A stretch of 51,613 nucleotides of DNA, from contig NZ_CAKJTI010000025.1 of assembly GCF_917563915.1 (NCBI RefSeq), forward strand, positions 1 to 51,613, in the 5' to 3' direction. The number at the start of each line of letters is the position of its first letter. Positions within the stretch are counted from its first letter, which is position 1. Shown piece by piece: positions 26,462 through 35,998 of this stretch. The translations under genes were made by a program, and so were the position numbers. Below the pieces are notes generated by a model, which was not told the origin of the DNA, did no database searches, and saw nothing but the letters and a program-made list of their open reading frames with translations. Source of the stretch: Bacillus rhizoplanae (GTDB lineage: Bacteria; Bacillota; Bacilli; Bacillales; Bacillaceae_G).

Positions 26462-26467
26462 GTACAC

Positions 26468-26502
26468 AAAAAGAACACGAGATTCATTCTCATGTTCTTT
26501 TT
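26468..26502. terminator. Bidirectional terminator
   Basis: AAAAAGAACA and TGTTCTTTTT, with inner GAG/CTC, form a stem between convergent genes. Confidence 0.85.
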
Positions 26503-27976
26503 ACATTTGTAATTGATTTATTTCTGTTGCACTCCGAATTCCTGATTCAATTGCCCCTTGTATCCAGCCATGATACAACGTCGTATGATCTCCTGCAAAA
26601 TATATTCTTCCTTCTGGTTTCACAATATCATTCTGTAATTCTGATTGTTGATTTGCCTGAAAGATTGCAAACCCTCCTAATGCATATGGATCTAATGTCC
26701 AACTTTTCGATATACCAGAAATAAATTCATCATACACTTGATTTCCAAGTATTGTCCCTAGATTTCGCAAAGTGTAATAAATACGATCACTTTCAGATAA
26801 GCCATCCCACAACAACGCATCATACGACCATGTGTAACTTCCAAGTACCATTCCAGGCCCTTTTGTACCAATACCATGACTCGGATAATACGCATAACGA
26901 ATAGGCAAATCGGTAATAATACGGCCACCAAGTTGACCTTGTTCTTCCCAAAATCGACTTTTAAACTGAATCCCTATTTTCGTAGCGGCCATGTAATGTA
27001 GTTCCCGAATGGCTCTCCATTTCCCATGAGAAACAGAATCATACGGATCAATTTCGACAAATCTCATTGTTGTAAACGGAATGGTAACAATAATAACATC
27101 TCCTGTAATACTGCTGTATTCAAACGTTTTTTCATTACGGCAATATGCTGTAATTCCTTTTTCATGCTGTTCTAGTTTCATTAATTTTTGCTGAAAGACA
27201 ATATCATCTTGCAATTGCGGTAAAAAAGCTCTGGGCAATGCGTCGTTGCCCCCTTCAATCTCATAAAATCCTGTAGATTGCTGTAAAATAAAAATAAAGC
27301 GCAATGTTTCTACAAAAGACCTTTCTAAAAATCCTTCTAAATCAAGAAGTACTCCTATCATTTCTACAGCAGCTGGTGAAAAAGATACTTTATATTGGTG
27401 AGGATAATCTTTTAAAAACTCTGCTGTAGAATACCTACCAAAATCTTTCTCTACAATACTCCAATTTTTTTCTGGGTCTCTTTTAATAAAATCAAGAATT
27501 GGTTGTATTGCTAACATCAACAACTCTTCCGATGATTTTCCTTCTTCATTCGCTGCAACTGGATAACGTAAAATACTCGGATTTTTCTCATATTGTTTCA
27601 ATGTTGTCTTGCGACCATTTGCATATATAATATCCGTATCATTTCGATTAATAAATGGATTTAACTTCAATCCAAACTTCTTATTATATGCAAGTGTTAG
27701 TTCATGTGTATAAGGAATCCGCATTGCTCCAACATCTAGATATAAGCCTGTTTCCGGCATTCTAACCGTATAAATACGCCCGCCAATTCGATCATTTGCC
27801 TCTAATATTTTCACACGATGACCAGCAGCCTTCAATAATGATCCAGCCACTAACCCCGCCATGCCTGCTCCAATAATAATAATATTTTTCGGTACTGTCG
27901 TTTTCGGTAAACCATTGTCAATAATAGACAACATCTCATTTGTTGTAAGACGGGACTGCATATTTATTTGCATCAT
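26501..27976 (-). CDS. Flavin amine oxidase / L-amino acid oxidase family
   Basis: This 491-aa protein begins with an FAD-binding dinucleotide fold (NIIIIGAGMAGLVAGSLL near residue 31) followed by LEANDRIGGRIYT. It ends with the flavin-binding GRIYFAGDHTTLYHGWIQGAIESG. These features match the amine oxidase family of B. subtilis YobN, which deaminates amines or L-amino acids with H2O2 release. No secretion signal is evident. It is convergent with the aldo/keto reductase gene. Confidence 0.88.
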   Translation of the reverse strand: MMQINMQSRLTTNEMLSIIDNGLPKTTVPKNIIIIGAGMAGLVAGSLLKAAGHRVKILEANDRIGGRIYTVRMPETGLYLDVGAMRIPYTHELTLAYNKKFGLKLNPFINRNDTDIIYANGRKTTLKQYEKNPSILRYPVAANEEGKSSEELLMLAIQPILDFIKRDPEKNWSIVEKDFGRYSTAEFLKDYPHQYKVSFSPAAVEMIGVLLDLEGFLERSFVETLRFIFILQQSTGFYEIEGGNDALPRAFLPQLQDDIVFQQKLMKLEQHEKGITAYCRNEKTFEYSSITGDVIIVTIPFTTMRFVEIDPYDSVSHGKWRAIRELHYMAATKIGIQFKSRFWEEQGQLGGRIITDLPIRYAYYPSHGIGTKGPGMVLGSYTWSYDALLWDGLSESDRIYYTLRNLGTILGNQVYDEFISGISKSWTLDPYALGGFAIFQANQQSELQNDIVKPEGRIYFAGDHTTLYHGWIQGAIESGIRSATEINQLQM

Positions 27977-28154
27977 CCCACACCCCTACTCATCAGTACA
28001 AAATCATAGTTCAATGCATTGTATTCAAGGAAGGGATGGATCATTCTTTGTTTTCTGAATATTCACAAAAAGTTCAAAAGGATATGCACTTATTTCTTTT
28101 CTTTAACCGTATAATAAAAATGTAGATAGGAAATGTAAGAAAGGGGATGGAAAG

Positions 28155-28346
28155 ATGAAACGCTCTTACAACTATCATGAAACTAAGAAACAATTAGAAA
28201 GTCAAAAATCTCAGCTATATAAACGATTAACAGATGTAAAATTAACAGAAAGTGAGCGTAATGAAATCAAAAGAACAATTGATAATTACGAATACATTCT
28301 TAATTTAGTTGAAATGAATCATTTTGAAAGAGGAATTTCTCACTAA
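28155..28346 (+). CDS. Small helical protein (63 aa)
   Basis: This basic, soluble coiled-coil-like protein (MKRSYNYHETKKQLESQ...) ends NHFERGISH. A GGGGATGG ribosome site precedes the ATG and a strong terminator follows the stop, so it is a real monocistronic gene. It resembles small Bacillus DUF3896-type proteins in length and pattern, but I cannot confirm the family. Confidence 0.65.
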   Translation: MKRSYNYHETKKQLESQKSQLYKRLTDVKLTESERNEIKRTIDNYEYILNLVEMNHFERGISH

Positions 28347-28396
28347 AAACGGATATGCAAATTATCAAGACCTAAAAGTTAAAAATCCTAAAAAAT

Positions 28397-28446
28397 AGAG
28401 GTAAGTATATATTAGTTATGTTTAATATATACTTACCTCTTATTTT
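28397..28446 (+). terminator. Terminator of the 63-aa gene
   Basis: AGAGGTAAGTATATATTA and its complement form an 18-bp stem followed by TTATTTTTT. Confidence 0.9.
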
Positions 28447-28493
28447 TTGTTCAACGCACACGACACCATAGATTAGCGGGAGGCTAGTAGTTA

Positions 28494-29531
28494 CTATTGT
28501 CCTTTTCTTAACTCCTGAATTAATTTGAGCGTGTCATTATACAAACTTAATTGATATCTATAGGGCTCTAATTCTGGTGAGATATTGATTTGTACAGAAA
28601 TCGAAGATAGGTCCAGTAAGTCTAGGGTAAATTTAAAACTCTTAGAGTTTTGATGGTTCTCTGAACTTCCGTTGAGTTGCTTTTCTATGTATCTCCCCAG
28701 CATTTGTAATTGAATAGCCCATTGTTGTTGATCAACTTTTGAAATAAAATCTGTTTTGGACCAGTCACTGAATGTGTTTAGTATATTGGAAATATAAATA
28801 TATCCTGTCTTTAACTGCGAAAGGAATTGTTCGTTTTGTTTTAATATTTGTTTTTTATTCTTAATAAATGGATTTAATTTCAAACTTTTTTCTGCCAGCT
28901 TAAAATTTTCTTGTACTTGATGCAGTTCCTGGAGTAGATTTGTTATATTCTTTCTTAAATCTTGTCCTTTAACAGGGTCGCAGTTAGTATTTACCCAATG
29001 AGCTGTCTTTTCAAACAACTGTACAAGATGGAATCCAAATTGATTTAACGTCGAACGAGCTTCTTTCACATAATTGGGTGGTAAAATCATCATATGAATG
29101 ATAATAGCGATAAGTGCTCCTATGATAGTATCTCTAATTCGATCTGAGACATAATAGCTCGTTTTATGCACAAAAACAAAGACTAATAAAATGGTTAAAG
29201 CCACTTGATGTATGATGGTTTTATGTACCCTTAGTATAACTGGAAGCAACATTCCTCCAAATAGTAATAATCCTATAGTCCATCCGTTCACTTCTAAATG
29301 GCTGATAATAAAAACGGTAATAGAAATTCCAAAAATAGTACCGATAATTCTGTAAAAAGCATACACGGCAGAATGCTGGACAGTTTCTTGCATAGAAAGA
29401 ATAACAGTTAATGGTGCCAAATAAGGGTGTTTTGACCCTAACATTTTTGCTAATTCCCATGATACACCAGAAGCTAAAGCTATTTTTGTTATGAGTATTA
29501 ATCCTTTTAGTAGTCCTGTTTTTTGTTTCAT
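28494..29531 (-). CDS. FUSC-family (aromatic acid exporter-like) membrane protein
   Basis: This 345-aa protein has five or six helices in residues 1-155, with the family pattern of small residues (SWELAKMLGSKHPYLAPLTVILSMQ). It is followed by a cytoplasmic helical domain of about 190 residues. That matches the ArAE/FUSC group of proposed exporters of aromatic acids. GGGAG precedes the start at 29531; a six-residue longer form is possible. It is transcribed alone. Confidence 0.8.
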   Translation of the reverse strand: MKQKTGLLKGLILITKIALASGVSWELAKMLGSKHPYLAPLTVILSMQETVQHSAVYAFYRIIGTIFGISITVFIISHLEVNGWTIGLLLFGGMLLPVILRVHKTIIHQVALTILLVFVFVHKTSYYVSDRIRDTIIGALIAIIIHMMILPPNYVKEARSTLNQFGFHLVQLFEKTAHWVNTNCDPVKGQDLRKNITNLLQELHQVQENFKLAEKSLKLNPFIKNKKQILKQNEQFLSQLKTGYIYISNILNTFSDWSKTDFISKVDQQQWAIQLQMLGRYIEKQLNGSSENHQNSKSFKFTLDLLDLSSISVQINISPELEPYRYQLSLYNDTLKLIQELRKGQ

Positions 29532-29947
29532 AAAAACTCCCTTGTTCAAAGAATAATCTTACATACATTTTTGATATGTTACAGTTCTTTCATTCCTATA
29601 CTTACTATGAATTAGAGTGAATTAAGTTATTACAAATAAAACTGGTTTATTTCATCGATGCAAGAATGAATTAATATTTCATAGAAAAGCTTGTTTTTAA
29701 AATAAAAATGGTTACAAAAACGGATACATCATGGATATAATTATTATCTCTGCTCCGTCCTGCTCTATACTTTTTATCGGAAAATTGGAACGAAAACCCC
29801 ATCTTCAAAACTCGCGGGGCATAGTCCAGTTTAAGATGGGGATGAATTGCCGTTGCATTCGTAAAAAATTTTTGCCATCAATACGAATATATGTTCTTTT
29901 TCCATTTTGTAGTATCATGAAGGTAAGAAGAGAAGGGGGTGAAAATC

Positions 29948-31399
29948 ATGCCGCAAGAAAAAGAATATGCAACCTATCAAATTTGGATTAAGGAAGGTCA
30001 CAAATTGCACGCCTATTTCATGGAAATGTGTCAAAATGCAAAAAATCTCTACAATACAACAAACTTCTATATTCGCCAAGTGTATACGGCCTTACGTACG
30101 GATCAACCATTACAGCCACTTCAACAAGAAGTTCTTCATACATTACAAGCACATATTGAAATCATGAATGAAAATCAACTTCGTGCGTATCAAAAACGTG
30201 TGCAAAAACAAAAAGAAAAACCTGTGAAAGAACAGAAGGACATAAAATGTAACTTGTTTACATTACCGACAAAAGAGAAATCGTTTCTATCCTATAATTT
30301 TCTAGATTGTTTGTTTAAAACAATGAAACAACAAGATTATGTGGACTTGCCAGCACAAATAAATCAAGCAGTTATGAAGAAGCTATATCAAAACTGGAAA
30401 TCATTCTTTGCATCCATCAATGCATACAAGAAACATCCTTCCACTTTTACGGGCAGACCTCGCATTCCCAAATATATCAAATCATCTATGACAGAAATTG
30501 TATTTACGAATCAAGTATGTAAACTTCAAAATAAGTACATTCGTTTTCCAAAAACAAGTATAAAATTAAATATTGGTAAATTGTTTGGGCATATCGAAAA
30601 TCTCAAAGAGGTACGTGTTTCTCCTGCTTATGGGAAATTCAAGGTGGAAATTGTAACAGAACAATCCGAACCATCACCTGAGTATGTAAACAATCATCGC
30701 TATATAAGTATTGATTTAGGGATCAATAATATTGCAACTATCACAACGAATACAGGGGCTACTCCTGTGTTAGTAAAGGGCAATGTGATCAAAAGCATTA
30801 ACCAATACTATAACAAGCAAAAGGCTTATTTACTAGGTATTCTTCGTCATGGAAAAGAACCAAAAGAAGGACCACACACATCCAAGCGTTTTGAGAGGCT
30901 TCATGAAAAACGGTTTCTCAAAATAAAAGACCTCTTCCATAAAATGAGTTACCACATTGTTCAGCTGGCGATTCAACAGGAGATTTCTATGATTACGATT
31001 GGGAAAAATACATCATGGAAACAAAACAGTGAGATGGGGAAACAACAGAATCAATCATTCTGCCATATCCCACATAATCTACTCATTGAAATGATCAAAT
31101 ACAAGACGAATCGACAGGGCATTATGGTACAAGTAGTGGAAGAATCGTATACAAGTAAAGCATCCTTTCTAGACAATGATGCAATCCCCACTTACGGTGA
31201 GGAAGACACTCCTGTATTCAGTGGAAAACGAATCACACGTGGATTGTATCGGACGAAAGAAAATCTTCTACTAAACGCAGATGTGAATGGTTCCTATAAC
31301 ATCTTAAAAAAAGCAGTTCCAAAGGCATTTGCCGATGGAATAGAGGGGTTGTGCCATCAGGCAGCTGTGTCAACTCCACTCGTGTTAAGCATCTCTTGA
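29948..31399 (+). CDS. tnpB: Divergent TnpB with rearranged RuvC active site
   Basis: This 483-aa protein has RuvC-I ISIDLGINNIA (D256) and RuvC-III NADVNGSYNIL (D445). The RuvC-II position reads ITIGKNTSW, with G352 where glutamate is expected. A glutamate pair E398/E399 lies in VVEESYTSKASFLD. No Cys-x-x-Cys zinc ribbon is present. The motif set GKN-WKQ and YTSKASFLD marks a known Bacillus TnpB group in which the catalytic glutamate appears to have moved. ATG at 29948 follows AGAAGGGGGTG; an in-frame GTG at 29939 overlaps that site. Confidence 0.85.
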   Translation: MPQEKEYATYQIWIKEGHKLHAYFMEMCQNAKNLYNTTNFYIRQVYTALRTDQPLQPLQQEVLHTLQAHIEIMNENQLRAYQKRVQKQKEKPVKEQKDIKCNLFTLPTKEKSFLSYNFLDCLFKTMKQQDYVDLPAQINQAVMKKLYQNWKSFFASINAYKKHPSTFTGRPRIPKYIKSSMTEIVFTNQVCKLQNKYIRFPKTSIKLNIGKLFGHIENLKEVRVSPAYGKFKVEIVTEQSEPSPEYVNNHRYISIDLGINNIATITTNTGATPVLVKGNVIKSINQYYNKQKAYLLGILRHGKEPKEGPHTSKRFERLHEKRFLKIKDLFHKMSYHIVQLAIQQEISMITIGKNTSWKQNSEMGKQQNQSFCHIPHNLLIEMIKYKTNRQGIMVQVVEESYTSKASFLDNDAIPTYGEEDTPVFSGKRITRGLYRTKENLLLNADVNGSYNILKKAVPKAFADGIEGLCHQAAVSTPLVLSIS

Positions 31400-31460
31400 A
31401 GATGATACACGAGAAACCCCCACTTCAAGATCCGAAGGAGAGAAGTGGCGGGAGTTTTCA
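31330..31460 (+). ncRNA. Predicted omega-RNA of the lone TnpB
   Basis: It spans the tnpB 3' end and the terminal CCCCCACTTC/GAAGTGG hairpin, as in IS605-family guide RNAs. The guide would begin near 31461 (TACCCTCATTATCC). Placement is by analogy. Confidence 0.35.
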
Positions 31461-31569
31461 TACCCTCATTATCCATATAGCTATATCTTTTCCAACAGTC
31501 AATAGTCAAAATTCCAATAACACTAATTATATAAAATTGAACCTCCCTTCAATTTTTTTCTAAGGGGAT

Positions 31570-31659
31570 CTACATTGTTAAATGAACTATAAATGTACCA
31601 AATACATTACCTTTTTCTTCTTTATTAATTCCAATGGATTTAAAATTCTTATTTTCCAT
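31570..31659 (-). pseudogene. Possible C-terminal remnant of a lost gene
   Basis: The 29-codon frame MENKNFKSIGINKEEKG... ends in FGTFIVHLTM and has the look of a genuine C-terminal beta-strand pair. It has no ribosome site, and a stop lies a few codons upstream. I do not recognise the parent. Confidence 0.2.
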
Positions 31660-31739
31660 TCTAAAATGAACAATTTATCCATATAGTTATATAAATATTA
31701 TCTTTTTGGAATCTTGGTTAGGAGAGAAAGTGAAGGGGT

Positions 31740-31912
31740 GAAACAGTAGCTGCTGTCTATAAAAACATCTGTATTTTTATGGAAGCCTTTAGGTTATTTT
31801 CAAGTTACCTAAAGATTCTCGCAGCTCTATTTATAAATAGAATGTGGGATAAATCCTTTTTATATTAAATCTCTAAATGCATCATTTTGTCTAATAGAGG
31901 AGGGTTAAGTTT
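31740..31912 (+). promoter_or_regulatory. Possibly structured leader before the DUF1259 gene
   Basis: The stretch carries a near-palindrome ACAGTAGCTGCTGT (31745-31758), a CTTTAGGT ... ACCTAAAG stem (31788-31816) and CTATTTATAAATAG, all in the 170 bases before the ribosome site. It is G-richer than the surrounding intergenic DNA. No known riboswitch class fits. Confidence 0.3.
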
Positions 31913-32329
31913 ATGAACAATTTTAATTTTCTTTGTGAACAATTTGCTGCGATCCTCAAAGGGAAAAGTAAAATAGATCAAGGTGCTTGTTCAGTATCTT
32001 TCCATCGAAATTTTAAGGTACTTGTTCAAGGAAAACCAAGTATGTCTGTAATACCTGCTGGAGTAGGCTTTGAATCTTTGGATCAAAATGGTAATGCGTT
32101 GAATTTAGGGGAAATTGCTGTTTTGCAAGAAGAAATTCCTTCATTTATGCAATCCATTGTACAACAGGGAATTATTGTTAGTGCTCTACATAATCATTGG
32201 TTATATACGAATCCATTAATCATGTATGTTCATGTACAATCGGTAGAGCCACCATTAAATTTTGCAAAAAAAATGGCAAATTCTTTTTCGGTCTTAAGTA
32301 GCTATCCCGTTGCTGATAACATGGGTTAA
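31913..32329 (+). CDS. DUF1259 domain protein
   Basis: This 138-aa protein has the DUF1259 signature SALHNHWLYTNPLIMYVHVQS (residues 97-117) followed by EPPLNFAKK. Several conserved histidines suggest a metal site, but the family function is not established. GAGGAGGG precedes the ATG. No signal peptide is visible. Confidence 0.82.
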   Translation: MNNFNFLCEQFAAILKGKSKIDQGACSVSFHRNFKVLVQGKPSMSVIPAGVGFESLDQNGNALNLGEIAVLQEEIPSFMQSIVQQGIIVSALHNHWLYTNPLIMYVHVQSVEPPLNFAKKMANSFSVLSSYPVADNMG

Positions 32330-32596
32330 TGATAAGTGTATTGTATGTATTTTTTATATGAAGTTTAACCGATAGCTCCCCCCTACTCAGGCGAGGAACC
32401 TCTAGATGGAAAACTCATAAATCTATTGCTCTATCAATACAAAATATTGTTCTTGAAAAAAATCATCCCAATTACATTCATAAAACGATTCTTCAATAAG
32501 AATTTGGTATCCAAATGGTGAAGTAAGCATTTTATTATACATTTTTAGTAAGCGGATATATAATACTTCGTAGATAACAAAAGAGAGGTATTATAT

Positions 32597-33598
32597 ATGA
32601 TAAAATTAAGCGTTCTAGACCAATCTCCTATCGCAGAAGGAAGTACAGCAATAGAAGCGTTCTCAAATACAGTTCGACTTGCGCAAGAAGTTGAACAACT
32701 TGGCTATACTCGTTTTTGGGTATCAGAACATCATGACTCTACTAGCTTAGCAGGTTCAAGTCCAGAAATCTTAATTTCTCACATAGCTGCTAAAACAAAT
32801 CGTATTCGAGTAGGTTCTGGCGGTGTTATGCTCCCTCACTATAGCCCTTATAAAGTAGCCGAAAATTTTCGCGTGTTAGAGGCACTATATCCAAACCGTA
32901 TTGACCTTGGAGTTGGACGAGCTCCAGGCGGAATGCCTATTGCAACACGGGCACTCCAAGAAGGGAAAATGATTTCAATCGATCAATACCCTGAGCAAAT
33001 TCAAGACTTATCCCTGTATTTACACGACCGCTTACCAGATAATCATCGCTTTGCACATTTACATGCTGCTCCAACTATTCCAACTGCACCAAGGCTTTGG
33101 TTACTCGGTTCTAGTGAAGAAAGTGCGACGATTGCCGCTAAACAAGGTACAGCTTTCACATTTGCACAATTTATTAACGATTACGGTGGTCCAACAATTG
33201 TAAAAAATTATCAAACTCAGTTTCAACCTTCTTTCTTAGGAGAAAAACCACAATCTATCGTAGCTATTTTTGTCATTTGTGCAGAAACAGAAGAAAAAGC
33301 ACAAAAAATTGTATCTAGCTTAGATCTAGCCATTTTATTAATTGAACAAGGCGTACGTTCAACCGGCACGCCATCTATCGAAAGAGCTCTGAATTATTCA
33401 TATAGCGCATTTGATTTTTTACGTATAAAAGAAAATCGAAAACGAATGATTGTCGGTAATCCACATCAAGTAAAAGAACAAATCTCCGCTTTAAGCAAAG
33501 TTTATAACACAGAAGAATTTATGATCGTAACAATTACACATGATTTTGAAGATAAATTAAACTCCTACCGCTTACTAGCAGAAGCATTTCAATTGTGA
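32597..33598 (+). CDS. Luciferase-like flavin-dependent monooxygenase
   Basis: This 333-aa LLM-class enzyme begins LSVLDQSPIAEGSTA and contains FWVSEHHDSTSLAGSSPEI (35-55), GSGGVMLPHYSPYKVAE (75-92), RIDLGVGRAPGG (100-115) and WLLGSSEESA (170-180). This matches the MsnO8/YceB subgroup. It probably uses reduced flavin and O2; the substrate is unknown. It is monocistronic with a terminator after the stop. Confidence 0.9.
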   Translation: MIKLSVLDQSPIAEGSTAIEAFSNTVRLAQEVEQLGYTRFWVSEHHDSTSLAGSSPEILISHIAAKTNRIRVGSGGVMLPHYSPYKVAENFRVLEALYPNRIDLGVGRAPGGMPIATRALQEGKMISIDQYPEQIQDLSLYLHDRLPDNHRFAHLHAAPTIPTAPRLWLLGSSEESATIAAKQGTAFTFAQFINDYGGPTIVKNYQTQFQPSFLGEKPQSIVAIFVICAETEEKAQKIVSSLDLAILLIEQGVRSTGTPSIERALNYSYSAFDFLRIKENRKRMIVGNPHQVKEQISALSKVYNTEEFMIVTITHDFEDKLNSYRLLAEAFQL

Positions 33599-33616
33599 AA
33601 AATACCCTTAAATTAA

Positions 33617-33650
33617 GGCCATGTGCAAACTAAATTTGCATATGGCTTTT
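33617..33650 (+). terminator. Terminator of the monooxygenase gene
   Basis: GGCCATGTGCAAA pairs with TTTGCATATGGC, followed by TTTT. Confidence 0.8.
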
Positions 33651-33825
33651 CTATATATACATTCACATGATATTTCTTATTCCAACTCAGTTTTCACTAT
33701 ATGACACTTTGTAAGTAGGCATAAATTTTTTTATTATGGACTTCACCACTTCTATGAATATATTATAGAAATACATACTGAACAGCGCGAAATCTTATAA
33801 GAAAAAATGAACAACTCATTATCAT

Positions 33826-33934
33826 ATAAAGTGAAACTTACATCAGTGGGGGGTTTTCTTCATCCCCACCTATCTTCTTTGCTTCTCTCTAAATCTTGAT
33901 ATGGGGTCTTACTGCACGCTAATAGCAGGATAAA
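33826..33934 (+). repeat. bcr1 derivative with central deletion, copy 6
   Basis: This 109-bp unit has both ATAAA ends. The segment between the two ATCCCCCAC motifs of a full copy is missing, leaving ATCCCCACCTATC. It ends 48 bp before the lysE-type start. Confidence 0.85.
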
Positions 33935-33982
33935 ATACCACCCTCTTCTGTTTATACTATTTTTAGAAAGGCAGGACACAAA

Positions 33983-34606
33983 ATGGAACACTATTATCTT
34001 TTCGTTATGATGTCTATTTTCCTTATTCTTTTACCTGGCCCAGATACTGCCATAGCTACTCAAAATACCCTTACCCTCGGAAGGTCCGGCGGCCTTAAAA
34101 CGATGTTTGGAACTTGTTGTGCCCTTTCCATTCATACCGCAGCAGCAATATTAGGTCTTTCAACAATTATTGTCCAATCTGCATTTTTATTTTCTATAAT
34201 TAAATATGTTGGTGCTATTTATTTAGTATATTTAGGGATTAGAGCGCTATGGCCTCTAAAGACAAATAAAGCAACTGTAGAAAGTAATATAAACACAACA
34301 TATAAAACAACATCTTGTTTCTTTCAAGGCTTCCTTACAAACCTTCTAAACCCTAAAGTTGCTATTTTCTTTTTAACATTTTTGCCACAATTCATAGATG
34401 CTAAGAGTAATACATTTATACAATTTCTTACAATGGGAATGACTTATACTGTACTAACTGCTATATGGTTTTTATTGTACATTTATTTCATTCATCGTGT
34501 TCGTACATTTATGAAAAAACCTGTCACACAGCGTATTATGCAAAGTATCACAGGCACCGCTCTTATAGGATTCGGCATTAAACTAGCGCTAGAACGAAAA
34601 ATATAA
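33983..34606 (+). CDS. LysE/RhtB-family exporter
   Basis: This 207-aa protein has six helices, the N-terminal LILLPGPDTAIATQNTL signature (residues 15-31) and the GFLTNLLNPKVAIFFLTFLPQF segment near 113-135. Both are diagnostic of amino-acid exporters of the LysE/RhtB type. AAAGGCAGG precedes the ATG, and a bcr1 derivative forms most of its upstream region. The exported compound is unknown. Confidence 0.9.
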   Translation: MEHYYLFVMMSIFLILLPGPDTAIATQNTLTLGRSGGLKTMFGTCCALSIHTAAAILGLSTIIVQSAFLFSIIKYVGAIYLVYLGIRALWPLKTNKATVESNINTTYKTTSCFFQGFLTNLLNPKVAIFFLTFLPQFIDAKSNTFIQFLTMGMTYTVLTAIWFLLYIYFIHRVRTFMKKPVTQRIMQSITGTALIGFGIKLALERKI

Positions 34607-34620
34607 TCTATATATAAAAT

Positions 34621-34655
34621 AAAACGCTCTTACAAAAAGAGAGCGTTTTATTTTA
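34621..34655. terminator. Bidirectional terminator
   Basis: AAAACGCTCT and GAGCGTTTT pair between convergent genes. Confidence 0.85.
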
Positions 34656-34656
34656 C

Positions 34657-35922
34657 TTATTCATTCATCGCCTTTTTCACCTGAATTTTTCGTCCTTGTA
34701 AAAACTGGAACATCACGGAATATAAAAATGCACTCAAAAACGCAAGTACTGCAATGATGTAAAATGTGTATTGATAACCTATCCATGCTGTTAAGGGAAT
34801 CGCAATCGGTGCAATTGTTCGGCCGATAGACCACCGAAGTGTTGCTGCCGCAAAATATTGTCCTCGCATATGTTCAGGCGCCAATTTAGAAACGAAACTA
34901 TTTTGAATTCCAACAACTAATAGCTCTCCGAACGTGAAAATGAGCATTGCAATAATGAGGCCCCAAACTGAGATAGTATGAGGAAAAATAACCATTGCTA
35001 TCCCATACGCAAAAGAAGATAAAAGAAAAATAGTCCGCTCAGAAAAGTAATTCGCTAGCCTTGTTACATATACAGTAAATAGAGCAACCAGAAATCCATT
35101 TTCTGCAATAATCCAACTAAACAATTTTTCTCCATTTAAAGTCAATTGAAAAAACTCTTGCGTAGGAACATTTTCTTTTATGTATACGGCTAACAATAGA
35201 TCAAGTTGAGTGAAAGTTTGAGCAACGAGAATACCTGCAATAATGAATAATAGAAAGACACGATCTTGAAAAATAATTCGATAATTCTTTATCTGCTCAT
35301 TCACAACAGTAAGCCATCCTGTTTGCTTTTCTACTTCTTTCCTCTTCTCTGGTAACGTCTCTTTTATAAACTTAAGTAATACAAATGCTACTATAAAATT
35401 AATTACAACACTTGCTATTAACAATTCAAAGCGATGAGAGAAAAAGAAATACGCTCCTAAAATCGGTCCCAGTACAACATTAATATTAATCATTGTATAA
35501 AAAACCGCAAATACTTTACTTTGTTGTTCTTCAGATACTAAATCAGCAACCATTGCTGCACTTGCTGGATAATATAAAGAACCCATAATACCAATTATAG
35601 AAAAAGCTACAAATGTTAAGATAGGAGATTGCAACCACGGTGAATTTGCAAAAGCAAATAGTACAAATGCAGCGCTTTGTGCAAATGCAGCAATCACCAT
35701 CATACGCTTACGACCATATGTATCTGCTAAATAGCCACCGACTAAATTGGCAAAAACAGATAAGACTTGCGACAATACAAGTAATATTCCAGCCATCGTT
35801 TTTCCTAGTTCTTCCGCAAAATATATCGCCATAAACGGAAGAAGCATCCAAAAGAAAAGCCCAAAGAGCCATTCTCCTACTAGGCGAATCCTTAAATTTG
35901 AATCCCATTCCCTCAAAATCAT
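34657..35922 (-). CDS. MFS transporter
   Basis: This 421-aa protein has 12 hydrophobic helices. The loop 2-3 motif GGYLADTYGRKRMM lies near residue 62, the classic major-facilitator signature, and a second-half FVSKLAPEHMRGQYFA is near 320. It resembles Bacillus drug-efflux MFS proteins, but the substrate cannot be told from sequence. GAGGG precedes the ATG. Confidence 0.88.
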   Translation of the reverse strand: MILREWDSNLRIRLVGEWLFGLFFWMLLPFMAIYFAEELGKTMAGILLVLSQVLSVFANLVGGYLADTYGRKRMMVIAAFAQSAAFVLFAFANSPWLQSPILTFVAFSIIGIMGSLYYPASAAMVADLVSEEQQSKVFAVFYTMININVVLGPILGAYFFFSHRFELLIASVVINFIVAFVLLKFIKETLPEKRKEVEKQTGWLTVVNEQIKNYRIIFQDRVFLLFIIAGILVAQTFTQLDLLLAVYIKENVPTQEFFQLTLNGEKLFSWIIAENGFLVALFTVYVTRLANYFSERTIFLLSSFAYGIAMVIFPHTISVWGLIIAMLIFTFGELLVVGIQNSFVSKLAPEHMRGQYFAAATLRWSIGRTIAPIAIPLTAWIGYQYTFYIIAVLAFLSAFLYSVMFQFLQGRKIQVKKAMNE

Positions 35923-35965
35923 GGTGTTCCCTCTTCTCTATGTCTTTCCGCACAATATTTACAAT

Positions 35966-35998
35966 AAAGAAACAACAATTCTCCATTGTTGTTTCTTT
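35966..35998 (-). terminator. Terminator upstream of the MFS gene
   Basis: AAAGAAACAACAAT and ATTGTTGTTTCTTT pair around TCTCC at the stop of the 152-aa gene. Confidence 0.8.

Larger units (their letters stand above)
29770..31460 (+). mobile_element. IS1341-type element: lone tnpB with hairpin ends
   Basis: A CCCCATCTT ... AAGATGGGG hairpin at about 29795-29842 lies before the gene. A CCCCCACTTC ... GAAGTGGCGGG hairpin at 31417-31452 follows it. There is no tnpA, so it must be mobilised in trans, for instance by a TnpA such as the one at 16617. The left boundary is uncertain within about 30 bp. Confidence 0.65.

Noticed and set aside
29731-29991. 86-codon plus frame at the left end of the lone tnpB element
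   Set aside because: It runs through the terminal hairpin and overlaps tnpB in another frame, with no coding signature.
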